Positions 34,590 through 46,239 of a stretch of DNA of 64,000 nt are shown here, in pieces. The stretch is from Drechmeria coniospora (Eukaryota > Ascomycota > Sordariomycetes > Hypocreales > Ophiocordycipitaceae). The stretch spans positions 6,235,222 through 6,299,221 of the forward strand of contig NC_054390.1 of the NCBI RefSeq assembly GCF_001625195.1. Reading direction: 5' to 3'. The notes beneath the pieces are model-generated. The model saw only the letters and a list, made by a program, of their open reading frames with translations. It was not told where the DNA came from and did no database searches. A program made the position numbers and the translations under genes. Positions within the stretch are counted from its first letter, which is position 1; every line of letters starts with the position of its first letter.

Positions 34590-35290
34590 CATCTTCACGT
34601 ACTTACAAGTAGGGAGTACTCTGTACTTGCTGTAGGGATTTACTTGTAGTACTAGGTACTACCTAGGTAAGGAACGAAATGTACATGTACTACTTGTGCA
34701 CGGTAGGAAAGTACATGTACTACTTGTGCACGGTAGGAAAGTACATGTACGAGCGGTGACTCTTACTTGTGCGAAGACTCGTGCATCTACAGAGAACAAG
34801 TACGTGTAAGTAATGTCAGTACTTGCAGTAATAAAAGTAGATACTATTAGTATATACAAGTACTGACAGTATGTGTTTACTGCGCACAGTACTCCGTATA
34901 CTTGTAGTAATCGTAAGTACTTAAAGGACTTTTGTGTAAGTGAGTGCATTAGTACCTACAACTAAGTAGTGTAAGTAGTAAGTAGTATGGAGTACGAAGT
35001 ACAAGTATGTACAGTATACAGTTGTACCAATTGATATCAAAGTGGTAACGGGGCACAGCACTTACTAGGACGTACTTAAGTATAGCCTGATATAGGTGTA
35101 GTTGTACTTACTGTACTCACTTGTTTGTACAGCATGTGAGTGCATGTACTTACTTTAGTAAGTAGATCCTCTGGGATATGCCTAGACCCGTGAGGTCTCC
35201 GGGCCACAAGAATGTACTAGCAGATAATTATAGTGCAAGTGCATGTGTACTACTCCGTAGTCCCTGTGCATGCTTGCTTACACTGCAAGT
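34590..35290. repeat. GTAC-rich island
   Basis: Dense TACTTGTA, GTACATGTAC, AGTACTTA and TACTCCGTA-like words in both orientations, without a fixed unit apart from the 30-bp tandem repeat inside it. Composition is clearly AT-richer than that of neighbouring genes. Confidence 0.65.
34680..34750. repeat. 30-bp tandem repeat, about 2.3 copies
   Basis: The unit begins GTACATGTACTACTTGTGCA and ends CGGTAGGAAA. Two identical copies are followed by a partial third copy, GTACATGTAC. It lies inside a GTAC-rich island. Confidence 0.9.
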
Positions 35291-36269
35291 ACTGTACTGC
35301 AGATCTCTTGGGGCTCGCCCGCTCGCTTGTCGCGCCCGACTCGGGACTGACTTGCATCCACTTTCAGTGGTGGCCTGCCCACGGCCAGGATGATCCTTCA
35401 AGATGAACGAGTCGGGTTCGACGGGGTGAAGGGGGCGTCGCGGGGCGCGAAGCCGTCCCGCCCGGCAGGAGTCGTGGTAAGCACTGAGCAGGGTAGCATG
35501 AGTGTTAGGTGCCGAGGACATACTGTACAGTACAGTACTTACATGTACTTTTACTGAGATACCAACATTGGTCGCATACACCTAGAGTACTGCTATTGTT
35601 GTACTTGCAGTGTACAGCTACGAGCGCACCTCCTGGTCGCAGTTGTTGTTAGGCTCCGATGCACCGGATGGAACAACAAAACCCTCGCAGTTCATCGATC
35701 CCCGGCCGTCATTCTGGTTTGGTCAAGTGTACACCCATGTCGTATCGTGGCACTGTAGCTGGTAGGTGCTACCAATACGGTGCATGTTGTTGTATGTGGA
35801 CACGGTGTTTAGTGTTTCGGCAGCCTCCTCCACCAAGCCGGTGAAGCGCGTCGAAGCGGATCAAGCCGGTTCTCGACGAGCCATGGCCGTTTCCGAACGC
35901 ATCATATGCCGCCGTCACCCGTTTCAAGGAGGTTATGATGCGAGAGGTTGGAACCGCATCACCGTTTGACGGCTGCAGAACTTTGCGAACCCGAGACGCC
36001 CCAGGAACCCACGCAAATTGCCGTCGAGAGTGCAGCCAACTGTCGCCCGCCTGAACCAAGGAGGAAACCCAATATTGCAGTGCAGGCCTAGTGAAGACCA
36101 GCTGGATCGGGGAGGGCATCTGCGGGAACACAAAAGTGCATGTGGAGAGATGACCTGAAACTTTGACAATTAATCATGCCAGAATGCAGCCGTGTTTGGG
36201 AAGCAAGCACACCTGTGGCGACACTACTGTACGAACAACTTTGAAAATCGTACGCTGGCACGGTGCCTT

Positions 36270-37420
36270 GACACAAGTAAGTACTGGTAAGTAATACTTA
36301 CTGTACTTAGGTGCAAGCAGGTACATATAGGTACTTGCTGTTCCTTCGTCATGTACTGGAAATGTACTGTGCAGGTACATACAAGTGCCCACGGTACCCT
36401 GTACAGAACACCATACCATCATTAGGTTACAGCCTTCCACGTGTTGGCTTGCAGGGTGGTAACTTCCTAGTACCTCAAAGTACATGTATAGTACGACCCA
36501 AGTACAACTGCAGTACGGAGTGCTCCGTACATGATGCAACCACAAGCAGCGAAGCAGAACCTCTCTCCCCCTAGCCAACATGGCATACACACTCGGGACT
36601 GGTTCTCCGCGCCTGCTCAAGCCGTCGCCGTTGCACGACCGGATGAGCCAAGTTGTGCCTACCGATGCACGCTGTAGCTGCGTGCTAGCCATCTCTCGGT
36701 ACTGATGCTATATTGAGGCAACTTCGGTGGACTCGTATGGGAGGTACAAGCAGAGGTATGAACTTGCCTCCATCCAGCACCGTCCCGTCAGTAAGGAAGC
36801 AATACTACAGTCCTTATGCTCTACTCTACTGTACAGTACCAGGTAGTTAGTAAGCACCGTACTTTGGACTCCGTACAGTAGTACTCAAGGACGGATAGGA
36901 GAGGCAACCTCCTACATGTACATGTACTCAGTACCTACTAGCTGCACACGTTCTGTATTTGTGCAGTGCCGTACGGAGTACAGTAATCCGTTCTTCCACC
37001 AAGTACGGAGCACTCTTAGTACTGTGCACTAAGGGCACTACGTCGTATCCGCAAGTCCGCCCCAGTTTCAAAATATCCATCTTCGGTGGTGCAGTACCTA
37101 CAGTACGGTACAACCACATGTACAGGCAGGTAGTAGGCGACGAGCCTCATGATGTCCTGCACTTGTTAGCATGAGGTAGGTACTCGATTCTAGCATTCAA
37201 GGCTTTGATCCATCAACACTTCTAAAACCGCCAGAGGCACCATCTTTTAGGTACCAAGGTATCGGCAAGAACAATTCGCATTGGTACCGAGTGCTCCGCA
37301 CCCAAGTACTGTGCAGTACATGATGGTTAGAGCGCCCCCTCCCGGGGAGCTGCTAGTAACTCGATACAGTAGGTACCCAGTACGGACTGAGTACCTACCT
37401 ACCTATCCTCCATACTAACC
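36270..37420. repeat. GTAC-rich island
   Basis: Same character as the other islands, with motif copies near 36512 (TACGGAGTGCTCCGTAC), 36870, 36969 and 37002, and repeated GGTACC / AGGTAC words at 37100-37400. Confidence 0.6.
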
Positions 37421-38150
37421 CAAGTGAGGCGAAAAGCTCGTGGGGTTTCCCCCCGGCGTTTGCACTGTGTGGTGCTCCTCGTGCCACGAAAGCTTCCAGA
37501 TCAGAGGTACCTGCGAGCCGTGGAAGGCACGTTAGCGCCCAACTTGCTGCCGCGACCAACTGGCCTGCTGCACAAGCGCCGCTCCTCCACTACGGAGTGC
37601 TGCCAATACGTTCGCCACCACTTTGTCAACTCGTTACCCGACCCTGTTTCTCCGCAATCTCCCCGGCACGCCTTTCATGACCCAAGGCCTGGTTCCGAGC
37701 GCCGCAGGCACAGTTTGCTCCTTCACATCGCCGTTGCACCGCGCCGCAGCCGCTTCAACTCCACGGGTCCCATCACGACGACGGTCCCGAGACACGTTGC
37801 GTGCCGCCATCCCCACCTCTGGCCTTGGCTACGGCCGGCGAGCTGGACCGTCGCCCTCAAATTCGGATCAAGCCCTCGTCGGTGAGGCGTCGTCCGTAGA
37901 TCCTCTGCCCAGCATCAGTCGCCGACACATTGACGGCCGGTGCCGGTGTCGAACGCGACGACGACAACTCCAGACGGCCAGCCCGCTTCCAAAATAGCCA
38001 ACCGACCGGCCCCTTGCCCGCGCCGTCACACGGCGTGACGACCCCTGGACGACACGACTTGCATTTCACCACGGCGCTGAATGACGGTCTCCGCTGGCGA
38101 CTAGTTCCGATACCCACGAATACATATATTCTCCGTCGCTTCAACTCAAC

Positions 38151-38216
38151 ATGTCTCAGAATGGGTACGTGTCCGCGGCCTAGTTCCTTCCTTGTTCCTT
38201 GCTTCCTGCGTCGAGA

Positions 38217-38260
<44 letters not shown>

Positions 38261-41191
38261 AAGCGTGGTCGGGTTGGCCGCTATCGAGAGTTGCATCTGC
38301 CTCTGGACAGACTAGTGCCGTCTATGCAATCACCAAGTGGTGACGTGAGCCGGCCCATCCACGGTGCCCCCTTCGCGGTGCTCGATGCGGCAGGCTTCGG
38401 GGGAGGGGGTGCCCCGTCCATTTCGGTCGTGGCCACCACCTTCGTCATCTCGGTCCCCGTTCACGAGTGCTGGTCCGACCCAACTCTGACATGATCATGG
38501 TAGCATATACGCCGCTGGCCAGTTTATGAACCCCGGCCCGGCGCCGCGACCGCCAAACGAGAATCGGCAGCCGCCTCGACTGAATCTTACCCCCAACACC
38601 AACCTGCCCGGAAGCATGGCCAACATGGCGATTTCTCCCATCCCTAGCACCGCCACCTCGACCTACACAGGCTCGACCATCTCCTTGCCGATCGCGCGTC
38701 AGCAGTCGAACAACGTCGACGGAATGGGCGGAGTGGCCATCAAGAAGGAAGGCTGGGCCTCGGTCAAGGAGAGCAAGAACTTCATTCAGCCCTGGAAGCA
38801 GAAGTATCTCATTCTTCGCAAGGAGTCCTTGGACTTCCACAAGACGGAGGGCGGCAAGGTCGCCTACACCCTGTATCTGAAGGACGTCCTCAACGTCGGC
38901 AGGTTGGAGCAAGCCGGCACCATCCTCGAGATCAAGAGAAAGGCGGACGGCACGTCGAACAGTCCGGGCGACGACGACGGCCAAACCAGGACGCTTCAGA
39001 TCAAGGTCAAGAGCGACGATGATCTCTACGAGTGGATTGACTTCATATACGGTGCCTGCCCCGGCATGGGCGGCGTCAGCAACCCGACCAACTTTTCCCA
39101 CGCCGTCCACGTCGGCTTCGACCCCCAAAAGGGAGAGTTCATCGGCCTCCCGCCGGAATGGTCGAAGCTGCTCAACTCTTCGGCCATCACCAAGGAGGAT
39201 TACGAGCGGAACCCGCAGGCCGTCTTCGAGGTCCTCGACTTCTACACCGACCTCGCCAAGAGAGCGGATAACCCCAACCCCTACTCGGGCCTGACGCCCA
39301 ACCCTTCGACGGCTTCGTCTCAGAACAGGCAGGTTGGCTACGGGGCCGGAAGCTCGGTCGCGCCGCCCCGTCCCGCCCCCCCTCGCAAGCGCAGCGGAAT
39401 CCGAGCTACACCATGACCCCTTCCCACCCCGGCGGCAACGCTCAGCGACTGCCGACCATGGCCGACCAGCAGCAGCAGCAGCGCCAGCATATGCAGCAGG
39501 CCAGCTCGGCGAGCTACATGTCTCAGGATGCCAAGCGAGAGGAGCAGCGGAAGATGCAGCTCGAGGCGCAAAGGCAACGAGAGGCCGAGGACCCGAGTCG
39601 GAGGGAGTTTGACGAGTACAACGCTTCCCTTCCCAAGAACAAGGTTCCCTTGGCCCAGCAGGAGATTGGTGGCGGATATTACGGTGCTTCCTCGCAACCG
39701 ACGCCCGACAGGTACAACCCGGTCAGGACGGCTCCCGCGGCGCCCAAGCCCGGCATGGGTCAGGCCAACGGCTTGCGCGCGCAGAGGCAGGCCCCGGGCG
39801 CCCCCGCGGGATCCAGCTCGGTCAACCGACCGCCGCTCTCTTCGCAGCCGAGCGCTTCCCGCGACCCGGCCGGTCAATCGCTCCGGACGCAACGAAACGA
39901 CGGCCCGGCCGGCTCCAGCATACCCCGGTACCAAAACGGCGCCCAGGCGTCGCAGCCTCGTCCGCCGCAGCCTCAGGGGCAGGCCGCCTCGCGGCTGCCG
40001 GCGCCGGTCAAGCCGCTCAACGTCGTGCCCAAGCCGAGCCAGCCGCCGCAGGCGGACGGCGTCAAGGCGGCCGAGGCGGCGCTCACGGCCAAGCCACCGC
40101 CGTCGGAGCGCAAGCAGGACGTGCGCATGTCGACCATGTCCGAGACCGAAGTCATGCTCAGGCTCAAGGAAGTCGTCTCCAAGGATGACCCGAACCTGTC
40201 GTACTCGAAGCAGAAGAAGATTGGCCAGGGCGCCTCGGGCTCCGTCTACGTGGCCAAGATCAAGGAAACGGCCCAGGGCATCGCTCGCGAAGTCCTCCGG
40301 CAGCAGGGCAGCAGGGCCCAGGTGGCCATCAAGCAGATGGATCTCGCTCATCAGCCGAGAAAGGAGCTGATCGTGAACGAAATCATGGTGATGAAGGACA
40401 GCCGGCATCGAAACATTGTCAACTTTCTCGACGCCTTCCTGCGAAACAACAACGCCGAGCTTTGGGTCGTCATGGAGTACATGGAGGGCGGCGCGCTGAC
40501 GGACGTCATCGACAACAACCCGTCCATCTCAGAAGAGCAGATTGCCACGATTTGCCACGAGGTGAGGTGGCCCGCGCCGAGGCGACGGAGCGGATGCATG
40601 CTAACGCCATGATTCTCGCAACAGACATGCCAGGGCCTGCAGCATCTCCACTCTCAGAGCATCATCCACCGAGACATCAAGAGCGACAACGTGCTGCTGG
40701 ATGCGCGCGGCAACGTCAAGATAAGTAAGTCGACGTCGGAGCCGTCGTGGGCGAGACTCGGGAGGTGCTAACACGCGACAGCCGACTTCGGATTCTGCGC
40801 CAAGCTCACCGACACCAAGTCGAAGCGAGCGACCATGGTCGGCACGCCGTACTGGATGGCCCCCGAGGTGGTGAAGCAGAAGGAGTACGGGCCCAAGGTG
40901 GACGTCTGGTCGCTCGGCATCATGGCCATCGAGATGATCGAGTCCGAGCCGCCGTACCTCAACGAGGAGCCGCTGAAGGCGCTCTACCTCATCGCCACCA
41001 ACGGAACTCCGCGGCTGAAGAAGCCGGAGAAGCTGAGCAAGGAGCTCAAGGCGTTCCTGTCCGTCTGCCTTTGCGTCGACGTCAAGAGCCGCGCGTCGGC
41101 CGAGGAGCTGCTGGCGCACGACTTCCTCAAGCACGGCTCGGGGCTGGCGAGTCTAGCCGAACTGCTCGCCTTCAAGAAGCATGCGAAATAA
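38151..41191 (+). CDS. CLA4: p21-activated (PAK) kinase Cla4, with an apparent frameshift
   Basis: Exons: 38151-38164, 38504-40561 (containing a one-base frame break), 40625-40724, 40782-41191; about 860 residues if the break is ignored. Exon 1 encodes only MSQN plus two bases, followed by a 339-nt intron with a GAC triplet run. Domains: PH at about 83-190 ([20 protein letters not shown]), CRIB ([15 protein letters not shown], about 195-210), a Gln-rich linker ([12 protein letters not shown]), and a C-terminal kinase from about 575 ([45 protein letters not shown]). By family, Cla4 is a Cdc42 effector in polarity, septin and cytokinesis control. After PPRPAPP the family frame ([16 protein letters not shown]) lies one base off, at a C7 run (39376-39382); one more C restores it. 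Confidence 0.9.
38217..38262 (+). repeat. (GAC)n trinucleotide microsatellite in CLA4 intron 1
   Basis: About fifteen uninterrupted GAC/ACG triplets lie in the first intron. They would read poly-Asp in one frame, but the intron model, phase and family start (MSQNG then AGQFMNPGP) exclude translation. Confidence 0.85.
39376..39382 (+). other. CLA4: Apparent one-base deletion in CLA4 (C7 run)
   Basis: Upstream, the PH/CRIB frame continues to a stop at 39416-39418. Downstream, the kinase frame is already open across the C run and reads [15 protein letters not shown]. The two halves are in different frames; inserting one C joins them into typical Cla4 linker text. An alternative 38-nt intron at 39357-39394 would also restore the frame, but is shorter than any other intron here. 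Confidence 0.65.
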
Positions 41192-42282
41192 GCCGACGAC
41201 GGGTTCCCGCACGCGTTCCGTCGTCGACGTTTGTGATTTGGCAAGAATAAACGGATTCCCTTTACCCCTTAACCCCCCCACCCCCAACCGGCCGACGCCG
41301 GGTGCGGCATAATGAATCGGCGTTCACGGTCTGCCGCAACGATTTCCATGTCTCGTTCGCAGGCGGAGGAGGAGAAGTCATGTTACCCGGCCGAAGATGT
41401 CCGAGGCACCGGCACCGCGGCGGCACGGAGGGCTTGCGTCGTGTCCGCGTGCGCGTGGCATCTCGACTCCTTCCTGCCCCGTGCTGCGCGTAGGAGATGA
41501 TCAAGCCGGAGGCATTCCAGCGCCGTCTGCTCACGCTCGATGGAGGGCTCCTCTGAGGATGTATATACAAAGTTTCATAGCTATCGCTGAACGAATGGAC
41601 GGGGTGACAACTCCTCACGCATGCCTTTGCACCACGGAGCTCCGATCCGACGACGGAACTCGGCCCATTGCCCGCCGGCTCGTTCTGGGCGGTCCTCGGC
41701 ATGCGAGGCGACGATGATCTTTTTGAGCGCATCGGCTTGAAAATAGGGTGTCAGTCCAGGCACGGTCGGCGTTGGTGATCCGACCAACACGGCCTGCACC
41801 CCACTGGGCATCGTGCATTCAAGGTACGAGTACGGAGCGCTGATGCGTGCCTACCTGGAAGCTCGCGGCCCACGCGCACGAAGGAGGTAATGAAGGCACG
41901 CCGCATGTTTCGGAACGTGCACGGCGCCAAAGGCATGGCGGCAGAGCCGACGAGTTGCTCTGGGCGCCATGATTGGCGAGATGCCAAATGCCATGGCGTC
42001 TACGGTGACGACATGGACGCTTCCACGGGGGTGGTGGGATGAAGTCGGAACAGCTTGATTGGTTGATGCTTCGGCGTCGAGGCGTGAGCGATATAGGGCC
42101 AGATACAGGGACATGGGCGACCGGTCCGGGGACCTTGGCGAAGTCGTGCTGATGATGTGAGTTTGCTGCCGGCGCCAGGGAAATACGGAGCGCAGGATGC
42201 GCAATTCTTGTCCGTAACGTGCAACGATCCAAGGTTGCCGCTGCTCGTATTGCCGCCGACTTTAGATACCTACAGTGCTGCT

Positions 42283-42525
42283 GTACACTCTCGACTAAGG
42301 TGCCTACAGCACTACACTCTCGACTTCAGGTGCCCACAGCGCGCTACGCTCTCGAATTCAGGTGCCTAGCTCTCGACTTCGGGTGCCTACAGCGCTACGC
42401 TCTGGACTTCGGGCCCCTACAGCACTAGACTCTCGACTTCAGGCCCCCACAGCACTAGACTCTCGACTTCGGGTGCCTACGCTCTCCGCCTCGGGTGCCT
42501 AGACCCTCGACTTCAGGTACCTACA
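42283..42525. repeat. Minisatellite with about nine units of two lengths
   Basis: The core is CTCTCGACTTCGGGTGCCTA with variants (AGG for GGG, CCCC for TGCC). Five units carry an added CAGCACTA or CAGCGCTA and are about 30 bp; four lack it and are about 21-22 bp. The array reads through neither a gene nor a recognised element. Confidence 0.85.
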
Positions 42526-42959
42526 CGCACCTGACGTGACTCGTAGGGATGGAGCATGTTCCGGCCAAGTGCACTGGCATATGCGAGTTGTCACGGATCC
42601 GCCTTCGTTTCACGCGGGAGCACTCGGCATGGCACACGGGCGAGACCATGGATGTATTCGAGCAAGTGCCACTACGCATGGTGAAGCGAAGCAGAGGTGA
42701 GACCTTGCGCGGTGCAGATTCACACGAGTATAACGCCGCGAGGTCGGCGCGGTGGGGCATGTGGGACGAGGAATGTGACCTCCTCTCACTTGGTGCGCTG
42801 AGGGCGCCGCCATACAAGATATAATTGCTGCGCAGCATTGCTCCGTGCTTGGTACCATTACCACCACGGTACCTAATACTGCATAGAACGCGGCACTTCG
42901 GGGGAACTGACGTGAGCGCTGCATACATGAGACGCTACATACAACGCGAATGGTATGTG

Positions 42960-43270
42960 CTATAGTTTAGCCTTTAGGCAACTACATGCACTAGGCACCT
43001 ACCAATCTAGTACTTGCAGCGTACTGGACCTACCTACCATCTAGTACCTAGTAGTAAAGTGCTGCACACTATTATTAATTACCATGAACGATTTGGTACT
43101 CGGTACTCTGTGCGGATACGGCGGTTCGACATACCCAGACGATGCACGAGTACAGCTAATACTACTTATTGTACATGTATTACATGCACTCTCCATACAA
43201 GTACGGAGTACCATGTAAGTACGGAGTACTGTGGCACCTAATACATGTTGCTTGTACTTGTACTGAATGA
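42960..43270. repeat. GTAC-rich island
   Basis: Short block of TACCTA, GTAC and TACGGAGTAC words, with two close motif copies at about 43203 and 43221. Confidence 0.6.
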
Positions 43271-44199
43271 CAGCTTTACCTACCAATCGCCACAGTGGTA
43301 TGCGGGAGACGGCTCTCATCCATCACGCACGAGGCAAATGCAACGTATTTGGCAGGGAAATGGTGCTCTCACCCAAGGTACCATGAATGCGCAAATGTGC
43401 TGGACCGAGCACGGCGAACAACATGTGCACGCATGCTGACCCGTACAACCTTCCGAGTTCATCGTTCTGCCGGCTCGGCCCCCCTTCGGTGATTGAAAGA
43501 ACGATGCAACAGACACTGGCGCTACCTAATGCGAAAGAGAATAGGATGAAAAAGGAGTGAAGAAGAAAGAAAGAAAGATGCATCCTGCATGCTGGTGTGG
43601 GCTTCGGGTTTCGCCAGGCTACAGGCTGGCTCCCTTGTGTGTTTCAGCCTTGTCACAGACAGAGAGTCTGACAGGAGGGTGAGCGACCTGCATTGAGCTT
43701 CTGCGGGCGACATGCAGGTGCTGAGACGGAACTCCACTCGCACGTACTTGCTACCACCCCAATCACGAGCCGGCTCCGGTGTCTACTTTTGACGACCTGG
43801 ATACTTGGGTGATCTCTACGCGCGCCAAGGACGCATTCTTCGGCACCGACGCCGTCAGCTTCTCGGTCCAAGGTGCAGATGCCACTCCGTACCACGCCTG
43901 CAGTGCCGCGTAACGAGCGACTCGTTTTCGTAGGTGCCCATGTCATGCATGACATGAGTGTCGACATGCCATGAACCAAGCATGCAGTTGGACATGTCCC
44001 GTAGGTGTGCGGAGTAGAGTGCCTGTGCATGTACTCCGTGCTGCTGAATGCCTTGGAATAATAAGGTAGGTAGGCAAGGAATCTGATGCGAGGCAATACG
44101 CTCCAGGTGCGGCCAGTCGTACTGGGAATCCAGGTAATACTTGCTCTTCAGTGGTACGAGCTTCACACTTGGTCAGGCCCTGGGCGAGGCATCGTTCGG

Positions 44200-44590
44200 G
44201 AGGCAAGCACGGAGCACTCGGTACATGTGCAAGTAATACTTCAGCAGGTGTGCTGCCAGTACGGAGTATAGTATTACCTGTATTAATGGTGCTTTCTGTG
44301 CTGTTGTACGTGTTATTAGTTGTAGTCGTCCGCGACAAACGTTGCGCACTCGCTTGCAGGTATAAGCTACCTTGTAGGTAGTATGGAGTACTGTTGCAGT
44401 ACTCGTATGTACTTGGAGGACCTGCTAGATCGCACAGGTATTAATTAATACTGCGTAGAACCTGAATCGTAGGCCCGAGTGCGTACTAACCCAAAACCCA
44501 AGTAAGTACTAGTACTGTACATGTACTGTAGATCGGTAGGGCTAGGTGCTAGTCCTAGGATTATTACTACTACTAGGTACTAGGTACCTA
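44200..44590. repeat. GTAC-rich island
   Basis: TACGGAGTATAGTATTAC near 44261, GTACTGTACATGTAC near 44512 and a GGTACTAGGTACC cluster near 44575. No fixed unit. Confidence 0.55.
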
Positions 44591-45884
44591 GTAGGTTCTG
44601 GCCTGAACCGCTGGGGCAGAGGGGGGGGAGGGGGGCGGGCGGGCCCCGGTGGTACAGGGATGAATAGCAGTCGTTCCAGCGGACCCGAAAGCATGTTCGC
44701 GCCGTCTGCGTCGACGTTATAGGCCAGGACGGGTCGAGCTCGCGGTGCAGCGCCGAGGCACCTTGGGCAGCGTTGTCCTCGCCCGCCGTGGCAATCAATT
44801 TCAGGCACCACGCTCCCTCCACCCCCCTAACGCGCGAGGCAATAAAAGTGCGGCGGTTTCACCAAGCTGTTGACGTCGACCGCCCAGGCGTTCCCCGGAT
44901 GCCCGATCCCCCAGGCTCCCACAGCACTCCGTCGAAGCACCCCGATCACTCACCTGAGAAAGGCATATGGGTGCTAGATTTGCGTGTAGCATATTCAGTA
45001 CCCTGTTTAGGCGAGGTGCAGGTATACAACCACACGCGCCAGGAGGTGCATGAACGACGACGACATGCGCGGCCGTGACGCGGATGGCACTGCTCGGCAG
45101 TCGCCAGTGGCCGGGTGTTGCTGCGAGCGACACCACTGGCAGGTTGAGGTTAGCAGGTGTTCTCCTGCACGAACTGTGCTCCCACGGGGGTGGCCTAATG
45201 GCTCGGTACCTCCTCCGTCGTCGGTCGTGGGAACCTACCAAGCAATTACGGAGTACTGCAAGTACTCACTCTACCGTAGGTTGTGGTTGTGGTTGTACTT
45301 ACTTGCTTAAGTAGTTGTCCTGGCTTGCCTAGTGATGCCGTGGAGCCGCCATCCAATACAAGCGGCAGACCCACCAGTCCATGCTAAGCGTCCAATCCAG
45401 ACGGCAGGTTGCAACAAACGGCTTGGATCGCCTCTCTCGCTCGACCTGGACTGGGCTCTACCCTCGTCTCGTCTCGTCCCGTCGACTCTCCCGCATCTGC
45501 ATCTGCATCTGCATCCGCATCCCAACCATCCCCCTTCTCCGGGCCGTCGCTCTTCCCACCCGCCTCCGCCTTCCCATCATTTGCCCTCGTCCGCTTCTCC
45601 TGCGCCGCACCTCTCGAGGCCCTGGCTCGTGTATTGATTGATACAGTATTCCACCGTGCCGCACGTCTGTCGTCTCCGCCGAATCCCCTGCCCCTCCTTC
45701 GGACGACCTGCGACGGGCTGCATCCGCTCGCTGGCCCTCGAGCGAACTCCAGCCGACGGACGGGACCCTTCTCGAGCGCCCGACTTCGTCCGTGCTTCCT
45801 CGCCGGCCGACGGCCATCGACCGGCCTGCCTCCCCACGGCACGGATCCCCTTGTCGAATCGATCGCCGAGCTGCTGGAGCCTCC

Positions 45885-45950
45885 CGTCATCGCCTCGTCC
45901 TCGCCTCGTCCTCGCCTCGTCCTCGCCTCGTCCTCGCCCTCCCCCTCCCT
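45885..45950. repeat. CTCGTCCTCGC array in Pumilio-gene leader
   Basis: Four near-identical units of CCTCGTCCTCG type (11-12 bp) lie in a C/T-rich stretch some 300 bp upstream of the Pumilio start codon. It is probably untranslated. Confidence 0.7.
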
Positions 45951-46239
45951 CTCCGTCCCTGTCCCCCCTCGGCCCCTCGTCTCCCCTCGCCTCGTCCCGG
46001 CACCTTGGGCGGCACCTCGTCGTACTCCCCCCCCCCCTCTGCCGGCTCCGTGCTCGACCGTCAGCTGGTCCGGACGTCTCGTGGATGGCCTGATTCTGCT
46101 TCGTGACACATCCGCATCACGTCAACGCCCGACCGCCATCTCGTCTCTCCTTCGGCCGTCCTCTCCCCACCCTCCTTTCGATCAGTATCTTCTACTCCTG
46201 CGCCGGCCCCGTGCCATGCGCCCGGGCAATTAATTGATA

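Larger units (their letters stand above)
34192..38150. other. 4-kb intergenic region between GRS1 and CLA4
   Basis: No gene was supported. GTAC-rich islands occupy about 34590-35290 and 36270-37420, with a 30-bp tandem repeat at 34680-34750 and motif copies near 34890, 35248, 36512, 36870, 36969 and 37002. A GC-rich block at 35300-35490 interrupts them. From about 37430 to 38150 the composition returns to that of a promoter and 5' leader for CLA4. Confidence 0.55.
41192..46239. other. 5-kb intergenic region between CLA4 and the Pumilio gene
   Basis: No gene was supported. A minisatellite occupies 42283-42525. GTAC-rich islands with motif copies lie at about 42960-43270 (TACGGAGTAC near 43203 and 43221) and 44200-44590. 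Further motif copies lie near 41828 and 45246. From about 45480 to 46200 the plus strand is extremely C/T-rich, with CTCGTCCTCGC arrays (45895-45945), as in a long 5' leader or core promoter. Confidence 0.55.

Noticed and set aside
39338..40408. 356-codon minus-strand frame
   Set aside because: It is antisense to the CLA4 linker and kinase start and has the composition of a shadow frame.
45409..46233. 274-codon Pro/Ser/Arg-rich frame upstream of the Pumilio gene
   Set aside because: It is a translation of C/T-rich leader sequence with simple repeats; no domain or conservation-like text.
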